This document shows, piece after piece, positions 34,400 to 46,213 of a DNA stretch of 64,000 bases (position 1 is the first letter of the stretch; every line of letters begins with the position of its first letter). Under the pieces are notes generated by a model, which worked only from the letters and a program-made list of their open reading frames with translations, searched no databases and was not told the DNA's origin. The DNA comes from Tetraselmis striata (lineage: Eukaryota; Chlorophyta; Chlorodendrophyceae; Chlorodendrales; Chlorodendraceae): NCBI GenBank assembly GCA_006384855.1, contig VCJN01001070.1:1-64000 (forward strand). The letters run 5' to 3'. A program made the translations under genes and the position numbers.

Positions 34400-37320
34400 C
34401 CGCGGCTGGCTGTGTCACTGACGCAGCTGCTGCGCCACGCCTAATGGAACTGAGTGAGGGACGTGAACAAAAGCTCGATTCGAGTTGAGGATACCGGTAG
34501 CAAGCCGCCGTAGCCGCCGTCGACGACCACAGCGGAGCAGCTGCGACTGGTGATGACAATGATGGTGGCGAAGTTCGTTGAGGCCTGTCGACAGATTGCC
34601 CGCTGCTTTTTTGCGACTATTTCTTATATATATGCATCATCATAAAATATATGAGATATAATATAAGGCAGTTACGATTAAATAGTATGTTTTAAGTACC
34701 GGATTTCCGGAGAAACGTTTCTACAACTGAGAGGGGGGGGGGGGGGGGGGGGGGGGATCTTTAATTTGGGGTCGCAGCTCTCATTTCAGTACTTAAGCAG
34801 CGTTGGGCGGCTGGTGGCCTGAGCTATTAGGTCTCGAACCGCCGCACCGCGTGCGCCGGCAATAACGGTATCGATATCATCCAGGCAAACGATGCCGTAC
34901 TATGAAGCGGCGGCGGCGCTGCGCCAGGGTGCAGTCACGCGCTACCTCCCGCTGGCCCAACCTGGCCCGCCATCGTCGCCAAGGATGGCAAACGACGACT
35001 AAGTCAACATGCCTCTGACGGTGGTGTGGGAAGGCATGCTCTTGGGCAAGAGTGTCTTCGACTTCAGTAGGCATGCAGTGGCTAGAGTAGGTAGGGCTTC
35101 AAGATCGCAACAGCTCAACGCCTGCGTGGGGTGGTGCGCTGCAAGGAGCCAGACTGCCATGAGTCGAGGTGCATCTTTTCCGAGAAGACACCTGCCAACA
35201 TGGAGCTTCCAGCTCGGGCTGCTGAAGATCCGGTCACACCAGAGGAGACTGCCAACTGGCGGTAGGCTCCTCTTACCCCCTTGCATGCAACATGCCATGC
35301 ATTGATACATAAATCGCATGTGATGACATGGCACTGATCCTCGTGTGGTGCAAGTGGCTGGCTGCCAATGGCCTTGCAGATGCCCGGAACTGTACTATAG
35401 GTACATGTACATGTACTACATGTACCGGCGATGTACATTACGAGGGGTGGGCCCGCAACCCCGTGCGATGGCATCAGTGTACGGCCGCTTGTCATCACAA
35501 GTGGCGGTCGTCCCGTCATCTCGCATGAGGGGCGGCACCTGGAACGCACAACGCATCGGGGCGGGGCCACGTGGGAGTAATGTGGGACCAAGTGTGATCG
35601 TGCCGTACCGGTTCTTATGTGTGTCGGAGTCGGCTGAGCGACGTCGCTGAAGACCCGCCGACTAGTCAAGTTGTCGGCGCGGGTCTCGCATCGCGGCGTA
35701 GGTGAGGCGGCCGCCGCTGCTGCACCAGCGACGGTTGCCGACCACCTAAGAAGTCGCAGACCTACGACGATGATGCCACGCACGAAATGCATAAGTCGCG
35801 TTAAGTGGCGGAGCTGCTCCCCGTCGGGCAGCTTGTGTTGTCAAAGATGAGATGTCGTGACGTCGAGAACGGGTTGGCCGGCGTAGAAGCGTTGGTTGCC
35901 TACGGCGGCCCGTAACAATGCCAATGATGTCGGGGCGAGGATCAGGACGAGGCGGCCGTTTGTGGTTGCACCAGCGATGATGGTCGCCGAGGTTCCACAC
36001 CCGGATCGAGTCGGACATGGGTAGTTATGGTCATCACCACGAGACGTAGTCGAGCACGCCAGGTGGTAGAGCTGCCCCCCGGCGGGCATGTACATGTTGT
36101 CGTGGTCCTTGTGACGACGACGTTGCACTAGCAGGCGTTTAACAAGCCGCGCAAACGCCTCCCGCCACTGCGACCACGGCAAACGTTGTTGCAACACGGT
36201 TAGGGTAAGGGCAACGGGCCCTCTCAAAACACATGCGCATGAGCGGCGCCATCCCCGTAACGGACCAATTACGCGGATAGTTACGAAAAAATCACAACGT
36301 GTAATGACCGTCGATGCCACGACGCATGCTTGCTGCGAGGACACGCGGACCGGGTTGAAGTGTCTTGCAGGACGGCAAGCTACTGTCCCGACGACATGCA
36401 TGGACGTCCTTATTCTCCATCCGCGCCGATTTGTTGCGGTAGGCGTAGTTGTCGTCGTTGACAGCCTTGTCGAGCAGCGGCCATGGTGCCGAGCGAGTCC
36501 ACCTCACTTAACTTCAAGAGTTGACTATTGCGAGGGGGCGCTCCACTGCGGGAGCCCACGAAGGCCCGTAGTGCGACTTGACTTCGGGTGTTGAGGTTTA
36601 ACCCCCCCCCCCCCCCCCCCCCATCACCGAGGAAGTCCCAGCTCCAATTCCAAACCGTGCGCATCGCCACCCGAAAACGTCTCAGCTGCAAAGCCATGGC
36701 AAAGAACGGAAAATGCACGAGTCGGGAAACCCACACTCCCGAGGGGCTTGTCTATCGCTGCCTGATGATGTAACGCATGTGCGCGGCACGACGACTCACT
36801 ACTAACCGGGAAAAGGAACCTCGGTGCGGACTTTATCACTAAGCCTCAGCGACCCTCGCGCGCACAATCAAGTACGCGAAGCCGCTGCCCAAGGCAGAGA
36901 CCTGGAAGATGGCTAACGAGCTGCTGGCGGCTGTCTTAAGTAGCTCTCCGGCCGGGACCGCAGGGCTCGCAGGCGATGATGGGGCAGCCCATACTGAAAC
37001 ATATGATGGTACCGGTAACTTAACCGGTTGAAACCACCCACAGACCGTACGTCGGGTCGCGCTAGGACAATTGAATTGTTGGCAAACCCCATAATAAACT
37101 AGTTTAGATCGTTACTTACTTCATGCCACGTGTCCCATATTATTTTTAGACTCAAGGATCTATCCATCATGCTCACCGCTCCCTCTGATAGAGTTGGGTG
37201 TGGGAAACTGGATGTTCCTAATAAGGAGCATACCGATGTATCCTACGGCGCCACCCTAATTGTGCTGCCCAATGGGCGGGTGGTCGAGGGGCATGAAAGT
37301 CACGGGATAAAAGCAGAGGG
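34400..37320. other. Intergenic, with homopolymers and unassigned short frames
   Basis: Contains a G tract at 34732-34756 and a C tract at 36601-36621. Short coding-like frames are seen (34890-35001, plus, starting MPYYEAAAALRQG; about 35140-35270, plus, with CKEPDCHESRCIFSEK; 36588-36773, plus, ending LVYRCLMM). None could be joined into a gene by splice phase. Confidence 0.35.
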
Positions 37321-37330
37321 CGAGGGCAGC

Positions 37331-37432
37331 CGGCAAGACGACTGCATGGGCCCATTTTGACGTACCATTGCGAGCTTCCAGTTCGAATTCGCGCTCTCGA
37401 AACTATGGCAACTTCGTTCCATGGGCATCGTC
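37331..37432. repeat. Direct repeat R1, first copy
   Basis: Starts CGGCAAGACGACTGC, with CCCATTTTGACGTACC, then ATCGCGCTCTCGAAA-like sequence. A diverged copy lies at 38695-38790 in the same orientation. Confidence 0.65.
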
Positions 37433-37850
37433 GCGCGAGTTGAATACAATTACTTAAAGTACTAATACGACAGTCTTAAACACAACACCAAATATTATTG
37501 TTGATGGCCCAGCTCATATAATTTCTCGCGCGCGCACATAATCCGTGTGGGCCGGGGATCGACGCCAACATGAGTAGCGCGAGTAGCCGTCTTGCTCGCC
37601 GCCGAAGTAAGCATCAACGTTAACATATATGGCGCTCGCATAAGCTCCCGCCGAGCATATCAGGGAAACCTTCATTGATGGACGCTTCAACAAGTGCATG
37701 CACGACTTGACACCGCAGCGGCCTGATACACAACGGGTGGAAACAAAGCGCCCCTTCCTCCGCACCAAAGGGACATGAGGCAGCGCCACTTGCCACATGT
37801 GGTGCGGGCGATGGCGGCGGGGGGAGTTACAGTTTTACTGGGAGTAACGA

Positions 37851-38213
37851 GCAAAGCCCCACACCGTTGCGAAAAGGCATCAACTCAATCGATATCGCAC
37901 CGATTCCGACCGCCCCCGCCGCATTCAAAATGCATCTACGGTTAGGCTCAACAAGGCTACGTCTTCGTTATTTCTTCAAGGAGGGGGCGCTGCTGGGAGC
38001 AGTAGTGGGCCGGGCAGCGGTCGTGGGTGGCAATAGGGGGGAATAGAGCCCGGTGTGACTAGCAAAAGGGGCCCGATGCGAAAGGCATCAACGCAACCGA
38101 TATCGCCGCACCGATTCCGCCGTCGCCGCCGCTTTCAAAATGCGGCTATGGTTAGGCTTGACCAATTTTTGTCTTTGCTTTCTTAAAGGAAGGGCGCTAC
38201 TCGGACCAGTGGG
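37851..38213. repeat. Tandem pair of about 160-bp units
   Basis: Units 37851-38011 and 38061-38213 share GGCATCAAC, CGATATCG, CGCACCGATTCCG, TTCAAAATGC, GGTTAGGCT and a GGGCGCT tail. They lie between the two copies of repeat R1, suggesting a composite or satellite-like block from about 37330 to 38790. Confidence 0.7.
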
Positions 38214-38694
38214 CTTGTCTACGCTGCGGCTATTACGGCCATGGCTACGCAGTGGGTGGTGTCGATGCTCTCGCTAACCTCCGCTGTGGAATGCGCTGTC
38301 TCATCAAGTATCACAAAAGGTTCAGTGAGTTTTTGTGTCTTCATTTGCCTTGCGTTGATCCGGCTGCCATCTGGCGTCTTAATTGATACGAGGACGCATG
38401 ATATGTCCACAATGATTTTGTGAGTAAATCGCACCCGGTGTAATCTTACCGGCCCTCTCCCTCTGGAAAAAGTGTCACACTAAGGCTACGTCCGATACTC
38501 ATCCGCAGGCTACGCAGATTCTTGTCGGTGCTATTATTTTGTACCCCTACGGCAAGTTCAGGCTAATCCGCAGATATTCGCATATTCGGTTCGGAACGGT
38601 ACCCGTCCAGTAGTCCGCCACTCCGCCCGCATACGCACATTCTCCTACTCGCCGAGCGCGCTGATCATGCTCCATTATCAAAGGGCGCGAGGAC

Positions 38695-38790
38695 CGGCAA
38701 GACTGCACGACCCCATTTTGACGTACCCTCACAAGCTTGCCAACTCGAAATCGCGCTCTCGAAAAAACGGCAACTTGACGGACATCGTCC
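38695..38790. repeat. Direct repeat R1, second copy
   Basis: Diverged match to 37331-37432, sharing CCATTTTGACGTACC and TCGCGCTCTCGAAA. Confidence 0.65.
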
Positions 38791-39172
38791 ACTAGTCTAC
38801 CGGATCACCTCGTAATTAGCTTGTAATATGCCCTGTAATTACCCCGTAATCTTACTAGTATTAATGACACTCGTATGTAGTAATGTAGTCGTTCCGTGAC
38901 ATACAGTACTCGTAATAAACTCCATCAGGCGCACATCACACATCATCGCGACGCCATATCCGCGGTGAACTATTTTTGGCTGTGAGCTTATGGCTGTATC
39001 CGCGGTGAGCTTTTGGCTATAGAAGCCCGACAATCTCGCGTCCTGATGTTTTATATCGCCTGGCTCGCAATAGCGCTATAGCGCGATAGCCCGCGGTAGT
39101 GGGGTGGGAGGCGAGCCGCGCAGTGGGCGGGCGGAATAAAATATTTACATCCGGTTTCGGCCGAGATCGCCA

Positions 39173-39556
39173 CTATTGGTCGTACCACGGCGGGCCTGCT
39201 TGCGGGTGGCGGCAGTGACTACTGCCATGGCGGCCTGGCGGCTGTCCCGCGTCGTCCCGAACGGCCCACCGCCCGCCCAGGCCCCTAGCACCGTCCCGGC
39301 CCGCATGGGCCGGTACTCCAGCCGCCGCCTTGGTGGGCTGCTTGGCCTTTTTGGCCGGGGGCTCCGGGCTATTACCCTCGTCGACATTGTCGCTGGGGAA
39401 GTCTTGCGTGGCGGCCAGGTTTTTGACCACGTTGGTGTTGTGCTTGATGATGCCGCCCGCCTTCTTATAATACTGCTTCAGATCGCCCACAACGCGGTTG
39501 GGCTCAAGCGACATTGCCGTGCCCGCCAACGCTAGCGCCACGATCCGCTTCATCAC
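39173..39556 (-). CDS. Small hypothetical protein with hydrophobic N terminus
   Basis: A 127-codon frame. The first 75 residues look protein-like: MMKRIVALALAGTAMS (a possible short signal), then LKQYYKKAGGIIKHNTNVVK and a charged linker with PPAKKAKQP. After Gly about residue 80, a neighbouring frame (39145-39387) gives a more natural C terminus (GTVLGAWAGGGPFGTTRDSR, ending GRNRM, with its stop inside a TGTAA). So a one-base frame error near 39325 is possible. No family was recognised. The surroundings (repeats to the right and left) leave open that this is part of a mobile element or virus-derived. Confidence 0.35.
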   Translation of the reverse strand: MMKRIVALALAGTAMSLEPNRVVGDLKQYYKKAGGIIKHNTNVVKNLAATQDFPSDNVDEGNSPEPPAKKAKQPTKAAAGVPAHAGRDGARGLGGRWAVRDDAGQPPGRHGSSHCRHPQAGPPWYDQ

Positions 39557-39599
39557 GACCGGACATGGCGTATCCGGCGAGCGCGCTGACCACTCGATA

Positions 39600-42180
39600 C
39601 GATCAACTTCCCGCTCTACGACCTGGCGGCGGGGGTCTAATACAACAACTGCGAAAGTCGGTAACTATGCGTGTTGACTGCTTGTCGTGGCGATGGATGT
39701 GTAATCGAACAAGTGCAAAAACAAACGCGATGAATTACCTGCGGCTTCCGAGTGCGGCGTCACCACGCAGACCTCCTCCTCGCCCTTGAGCACCATGTTA
39801 GAAGGGGGGCGCTGGCCGGGTTTTTAGTATCTTCCTCTCTTGCCATGCCTCATAATTATGCAAGGTCGTGGGCCTTCGCGAGTCGGTCGTTGCTCGGCAA
39901 TGGTCCCTTCTTCCTACTAGCTTGGGCGTCCTTGCCTGGAAGTAGTGCCGAGCGAGGTAGTTCCTCACGTTCGCATGCTTCATGGATAGCGCAAAGTGCA
40001 CAGCCAGCACAACCCGCAAAGGATGGTCGCAATTGGGGTTGGGGGGAAGGAGGAGGGGGTGTACTATAGGAACGCGGCAATGCCGGTCTCCTTGGCGTAG
40101 CAATGGTTTCCGGCTGTGTAGCCGGCACGGAATTTGAAGTTGAGCTTGAAGTTGAAACTGAACTACAACGTGCGAATCCGCTGCTCTCTGCCGCCCGGAT
40201 CGAGTTGTTCCTAGGGCTTGGAAACCATAGTAGGGCGGATACCTACGTGTATTACAGCTCCGGCTACTGGCCCTCCTCTACTGTTTCCAGCCCCGCCTCC
40301 TTTCGTTGCAGCCTCGGGCTGTCCCGCGTGTCTAGTATCCCACCGGCTTCGCAGCTTCTCCGTCTTCCGCGTCTAGTCCGGCATAGAGCCCAAGGCAGTC
40401 CGCTGGTTGTTGGTCCGCTAGTCGCAGCATCGACCCGCTACGCATGTTGGCTAGGGCGGTGCTGTGTTACCGTCCATACCGACTAAGGCATATGTGTGTA
40501 CCGCCGCAGAGGATACCCAGCCGGACTAAGGCGGCCGGAGCGTCCCGCCCGCTCTAGGTATCGCGCGGGGGTCCCCATCCCGAAGCGGGCGCCATCGCGG
40601 ATGTTGTTAGATGGGGGAGTTGTTGGTTGGGCGGGTATGCTAGTTGTAGCGTCGGTATCAACGGGCAAGGAGCAAGTATTGCGCGTCGAGTGGCGGTTGT
40701 AAATGGGGGTAGGCGGGCCTGTTATCGCGGGTGCGAGAGGTCCGCTAGGGTGGTTATGTTGGTTTTGGGGGTTGGTACGGTAGCTAGGGGTGCGGGCGAT
40801 GGTGGCGGAGAGGTAGGTTGGGGAGTAGGACGGCGCGGCGGAGGAGTTTAAGCCCCTTGTGAGTCGTCGTCCATGGCCTACTCGCTCCCATATTCTTTCT
40901 CCTCTTCTTCGAGGTCGGGGTAATCCTTCCCGGAGGGTTGTGGGTCGTCTGCCATATGTTCGTTCTCCGCAGGGGGATCTGGCGAGGGTGTGCGTGTGAT
41001 GGGGTGTAGAGGGCCGTACGTGTCTGGGGCCGCAATCTTATTGGTGGCGAGGCTGTGGGGGTGCGTGCGGGGGGAGCGTCGGGTGAGCATGGTGGCGGCT
41101 GCCGACTTGAGCTCTTTGCGGAATCGGCGTCGGGGGAGGTGTCTCGGCCGGAGGGGTCCTCTGTGGTGCGGGTGCGGGCCGGGAGAGAAGACGTTGGCCT
41201 AGGGTTTTTTGCTGATGAATAAGGCGGGGTCTTGGACGCGGCCGGTGTGCGCTTGTGGGCCATTTGTTTTTGCCGAGGCGCAAGGCTACGGCCTCGGTCC
41301 GGGGACTTGCCGCCATGGGGCTGCCGTGACGCGATGGGTTGTCGTTGTCGTTGAGTGGAGATGCGGACGGGTCCACGGGAGGGTCTGTTTTTGGCCGAGG
41401 ATTGTGTTGAGCGGAGGACTTGGTAGTCCCCGCGGCCGGTCGTGCGTGGGTGGGTCGTGCGTGGGTGGGGGTGCTGTAGCACGCCGCGCGGTGGCTATGG
41501 CCGTGGCTGGCGTTCTGGCGCCGGCCCCTCAGCGTCGCATGCATTGTGTGACTACGGGTACTAGGGACGGCTAGCTCGGAGGATGAGGGTAGATGCCCAG
41601 GGCGGCAATCAGTTTGGCGACATGTGGCGTGCAGCCCGCGCACGGATTAAGACCCACCGGTTCATTACTTTTGACGTATGTAGTATTACTTTTTCTTCAT
41701 CAGACTCGCATCAAGAGCTTTATTCCCGTGTGTCCTGGGCGGTTTCTCCGGCTGATGCATTAGCCCCTCGGGGTTCGAATGGGGCAATGATCTACGGGCT
41801 ATGCCAGACCTACGACTGCACTTGGCGCACGAGGTCAAGTGCTGGGGCGGCTTCGGCCGATGTCCCGCGGGGCGAACTTTACTTTTCTTTTACTTTTTAT
41901 TCCCGTGTAGCCCTTACGGGCAGTTACCTCTATGAATATGTAGTTACATGAGCTATAGCTGCGAAGCCAAACCGACCCATCATCATCCTGATATCCCCTT
42001 CTGCTGCTCGCTTTTTTTTTCGCTCATGTAACTAATTAACCCATCATCAGCGCTAGTCACGGGCAAACCTTCACCCGCCCCAGATGAGCAAGAGGTCAGC
42101 TTTCCTCCCGGTCCTGCCGCCGTACTTCGTGCACAGCCGGATACCACTATATCTAGTTACGCTGCGGGCTTCCAGCCTGT
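39600..42180. other. Intergenic, Pro/Arg-rich open frames, unassigned
   Basis: The minus strand from about 41640 to 40483 has long overlapping Pro/Thr/Arg/Ser-rich frames (one segment ends DYPDLEEEEKEYGSE at 40878) that resemble the disordered ORF1 of non-LTR elements but show no diagnostic motif. A terminal-repeat-like sequence with CTTCTGCTGCTCGC and GCTCATGTAA at 41998-42033 resembles the inverted-repeat arms at 54944-55046 and 61696-61797. Confidence 0.3.
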
Positions 42181-42183
42181 GCG

Positions 42184-43395
42184 ATGAGCACTGCTGTGGA
42201 GCCGTCAGGGAGGGAGGGGGCAACGGGCGGGGGGCTGCCCGGCGCGGGCGCGGGGCGCTGCGGCGAGACAGGCGGCGACGACGCGGCGACGACTGCTCCG
42301 CCGGCGGGTGCTGAGGTGTCAGCGGGCGAGTCTCCCTTCCCCTGGGGAGGTGAGGGTTTCGCAGTGCCCTCGGAGGAAGCGGATGCATGGGTGGACGGTG
42401 AGGTGCTGCGTGAACGGCAGCGGGTGCACGGCGAGTACCGCCGCTGGATGCTGGCCAATAGCCGGTGCGGCCCCGGAAGCAGCGGGAACGACGCCGGCGG
42501 GAACGACACAGGTCGCGCGCCGCGGCCCGCTGGAGCACCGCCGCAGGGCCGCTCAGGGCGGCTCAACGCAGCAGGGGGGGGCGGACGGCGATGGCTCCGC
42601 GGCGGCCAGCAGCTTCGGTCAGGCGCACCACCTCACACCTTGTAAGCGCTCCCCCCCCCCCCCCCCCCTTGGGGCCTGGCTTCCCGCTGCTTTAGCCTCT
42701 CACCCTAGCCCTGCCAGCTCATCGGACACATTTGCCTGCCACTGACTGCCCTGGCTTGGTCTGCCCCGTTTGCAGCGGAGGCCTGGGAGCAGGGGCGCAA
42801 GGCGTGGCGGGCGCGCAAGGGCGGGTACAAGCGTCACCTGCCTTTCTCCGCCTCCAGGTGCTTGCACCCCCCCCCCCCCCCCCCCCTTTGCCAGGAGGTG
42901 CCTCTCTTCAGGATCTCATCGCAATACAGCTATGCTTCCCTATGGTAGCTGGCACGGCCTATTCGCTAACCGCGAACGCGCCCGGGGCTCGACACATGGG
43001 CATGAGTAGGCAGCAGTGCGCGCCTGAACCCATGCCTTTTGCCACTGTTTTCGGGCTGCAGCATGCGGGACTTCAACTTCGAGGACTACGTCCTAAGCCC
43101 AGGCCGCGAGTTCCCCGTCCCAATAGCGCTCCCGGTAAGACCCTGCTCTGCGTCCGAGCCAGAAAGAAAAGGCTCGGCAAACGACTGCACATTACTCCAA
43201 CAGGAAGGGCAGCCGGCGCACACGCTGCCTCCGAGCCGGAACATATTCTGGTGCTAAATGCAGGAGGGGTGCACAGGAAAAAGATGACCCTGCGGTACCA
43301 TGCTGCTGAATTTTGCGTCCGGCCGGGTACTGCAGGATGCGGTGGACATGCTGGTGGACATCTGGCTGCAGGACGGGATGTACGACAACTCGTAG
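42184..43395 (+). CDS. Plant-type DUF4050 family protein
   Basis: Four exons: 42184-42641, 42776-42857, 43062-43134 and 43336-43395. The last three are in perfect phase and give EAWEQGRKAWRARKGGYKRH, then a segment with DFNFEDYVLSPGREFPVPIA and LPDAVDMLVDIWLQDGMYDN at the C terminus. This order (AW..x..W, Y..LL-like, F..PIPL, MVDxLVDxWxxDGLYD) is that of the land-plant DUF4050 proteins, whose function is unknown. Exon 1 encodes a disordered Gly/Ala-rich N terminus with EEADAWVDGEVLRERQRVHG. Its frame reaches the donor only if the eight-G run at about 42574 is read as seven (or ten) G, so there is a homopolymer indel or error. C tracts follow the donors of introns 1 and 2. A TGTAA lies about 200 bases after the stop. 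Confidence 0.7.
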
Positions 43396-45157
43396 CATCA
43401 CCGCAAAGCATCAAGATGCCATGACCCCCACCCCGCCCCCTTCGATTCCCTGCCTGATTAGGTGGCTCATACACGCTTAGCCGACAGTGGGTCTCCACGA
43501 CTGAGCTGCTCAAGGATCAGCCAAGAAAAGTCGGTGCCAAAGACCCTCCAACCTGAGCCCCTGTGCTGCATTCGCGGCATCGGCTCGGGGGTGCGTGTAA
43601 TCACGGAGGGTGGATTCCGGGAGGGGCGCCTGTGCTGAGCTTACGCGCAGCGCTTTCTCCCTGTACAATTCCAATTGTTTTAAGGCCAGGCTGCATATTT
43701 TGCACCAGCTATGCACGGCTGCATGCCGCCCACCCTCCCAACTCACTGCCGCCGTGAGCTAATCTCTGAGAGTGGTCGTGCGCCCAACCCACAGTTGATG
43801 CTTCTTGGCTTTGTTGATTGACATGTGCCTTTGCAAATGCCCGCTATGTCACATACAATAAGGCGCCCGTGAACGCCAAAGGCATCTGCGTCATGCCTGT
43901 TGGGCAAGGGTATCAAAAGTCCTTGGGTGCATTAAGTCTAATTGCCTTCTCTAGCGATCAGCACGTCTGCGGCGCGAGTGAAGGGTCGTCATCCTGGGAA
44001 GACTACACGCCTCGGCTCAGAGCACGGCACCAAAGGAGTCCCCTAGCGGCAGTTTTCGCAATGTCAGTCTGCGTCAGTGTGTACGCCGCCAGTTTATGTC
44101 TGTTATTCGGGGGAGTGCGTGTGTTAAAATACAGGACTATTGTTTACCTCTATTTTACTATTTTTAAATGTTTATGATACGCGGACCAGCCACGAGACGC
44201 CTTGATGGACTGCCACCTATATACACTGTCTTTTTTTTCTGCCGAAATCGAAATGTCGATTGCAAGAGTAATTAGATCAGCAGCCAGATGGCATGGCGAC
44301 AGGCGCACATACATGGGTATTATTATCACGAAGCGGCAGTGTTGATTTCTGTAACAGTAGTAAATTGCAACAGCGCGTTTCCACGATTCTTCACTGCACT
44401 TTACTGTGTGTTGACGCAATCCAGGGTGCCAGCGGCACTTCTTGTATTCAACGCCTTCTGTCCAATTATCCATTGCCGGCAAGTTGGCACTAGATAACGC
44501 TCCACCCATAATTGTGGGCTGCGAGTGCATCATGACTGGTGTGTAGGGAACAGGCAGTGTGTTGCTTTAACGTCCATACATAAACCGCCAGAGCTGGCCA
44601 GACCGACACAATGCCGGCGACAAGGGCCCGACCTGTGGGCGGTAGCGACCAGCGACCCGGGAATAAATGATCTTATGGCTACTGCGTGTGTATTATAATG
44701 AATTACTAATGCACTAGCCTGGAGCAGCTTTATTTACCACGAGAGTACGGTGGTACCATATGTTGTATGAGACATACGGCGGTACCAGTACGACTCGTGG
44801 ATCCAACGACTACTCGTACTCTCGTATCACGTACAATATCATATCGGCGGAGAGATAGGTCATCCGGAAACAAGCACCGGATGTAACCCACAATACGCTA
44901 TGTTCATTTATAACTTTCCGGCTAACGCTAGATTGGTGTACCCGGGTTCACTAAACAGATACATGTCGTCGACCGGCCATATCACACTCAAGGTTTAATC
45001 GTTTTTCCTCGTCCTTCCAGTATGTTGATGCTAACTCATCTCTCTAGCTGCGGTAGAGAGTACAAACCCTAACAGGGTTTCTGGACCGTCATCTGGAAAC
45101 CCTAAAATCGGGATATCGGCCAGATTTCGGCGATAATCTCAGCGAAAAACTTTATGC
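43396..45157. other. Intergenic up to the piggyBac nest
   Basis: Holds the DUF4050 3' UTR (TGTAA near 43596). There is an AT-richer stretch with no coding frame of interest. A candidate transposon end (CTTTCCGGCTAACG at 44926-44939) is inverted relative to 54913-54926. Confidence 0.4.
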
Positions 45158-45178
45158 GCTGATTCCTCTATCACCCAG
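45158..45178. repeat. 21-bp sequence duplicated at a piggyBac deletion junction
   Basis: Identical to 53775-53795, starting GCTGATTCC and ending ATCACCCAG, and in the same orientation. The other copy sits exactly where the transposase core is missing. Confidence 0.75.
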
Positions 45179-45764
45179 GGGGAGTGCCGCACCCAAACCA
45201 CCATGATTCCCGGGCCTTTTGGTCCCTATTGGCCATGGAAGATGGGATGTTGGTACAGTGGGCGGGGTGGCGGCCATCGTCGGGGTCGACGGCGGCCGAT
45301 AAATTATCGACAAAAGACAGAAAAATGCAAAAAAATACGTAAAATATTTCTGAAAATGCAAGACACTCATATAATGATAACCATCAATGCCCAGAAAGAT
45401 AGGATTACACAGAGGGATGAGTTTACATGTCCAGTACACGGTTAGTGTTGATGGTGGGAGGGTTGGCGGGTCCAATCTTGGCCCATCCATCCGCCTGCAG
45501 GTGGGCTGCAACATGCTTGGCGAAGCATGGGCGGGTGCAGAGGGATGAGCACACAGGGGCGCCGCAGTCAGAGCAAATGCTACGGACCAGGTTGCGGCGG
45601 CATTCCACACACTGCCTACGCTTGGCGCGTTCTTTGCCATCCTTGAACTTGCTGGGGGTGTTCTCAGGGTTGGGAGCGGAGTACATCGTAGCTGTGCGCT
45701 TGGTGCCTTTTGTGCGCCAGCCCTCATCAAACGCGCGGGGCACTCCAGAGGGTCCGTCACCTGT

Positions 45765-45769
45765 CTCAG
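45765..45769. repeat. Copia target-site duplication, left copy
   Basis: CTCAG directly before the left LTR; identical to 53167-53171 after the right LTR. Confidence 0.95.
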
Positions 45770-46213
45770 TGTTAATGTTGACACAAGGCGGCTGCAGCTG
45801 ACAGACAAGCAGCAGCAGGTGAGTGTGAGTGCACAGGACGGCAACACGACCTTGCAGGTCGAGTGAGGAGCTGGTGAGAAGAACGAAGTGATTTACAAAG
45901 GCTAGGTTTCTCCAACTTGGCTGGTGGGCATGTTTGCAACATGCCTAGCCGGTCTGTGGCATCCTGGCCACTGAAATGGCCTCTAGTAGTTACCGTTGTA
46001 CCTTGGTTCTGGTACGTTTGATGTAATTTTTCTAGTACTTTATGCTTTGTTGGTGTGGACATGAATGGTCAACAGTCACTTGAGCCTGTTGCCCATCTGA
46101 GCGCAATCCTAAATGTACCCAGGTGCAGTACCACTGTGGCAGCCTGTTAGAGCAGCAAAAGCAGCTACAAGTCACAGCAGTTCAGCGCTCTCATCAGCAT
46201 ATTAATATCAACA
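45770..46213 (-). repeat. 3' LTR of the copia element
   Basis: 444 bp, TGTTAATG...ATCAACA on the plus strand. The polyprotein stop codon (TGA) lies a few bases inside this LTR, because the frame ends EEGC-stop at 46208. It differs from the 5' LTR only at about 46027 (T here, C at 52980). Confidence 0.95.

Noticed and set aside
35115..35792. Possible PHD-like finger (CDLCINAWHVAC) on the minus strand
   Set aside because: Only one Cys pair and one His-Cys pair are present, the frame then runs into antisense-looking sequence, and a plus-strand frame overlaps it. Not enough for a call.
36588..36773. Short plus-strand exon after a C tract, ending LVYRCLMM
   Set aside because: No upstream exon in phase and no TGTAA close by; the opposite strand is equally open.
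44860..45110. Telomere-like AAACCCTAA words (also near 2430 and 10455) as an interstitial telomere
   Set aside because: Only single or paired units occur, far short of a tandem array; chance or promoter telo-box motifs explain them.
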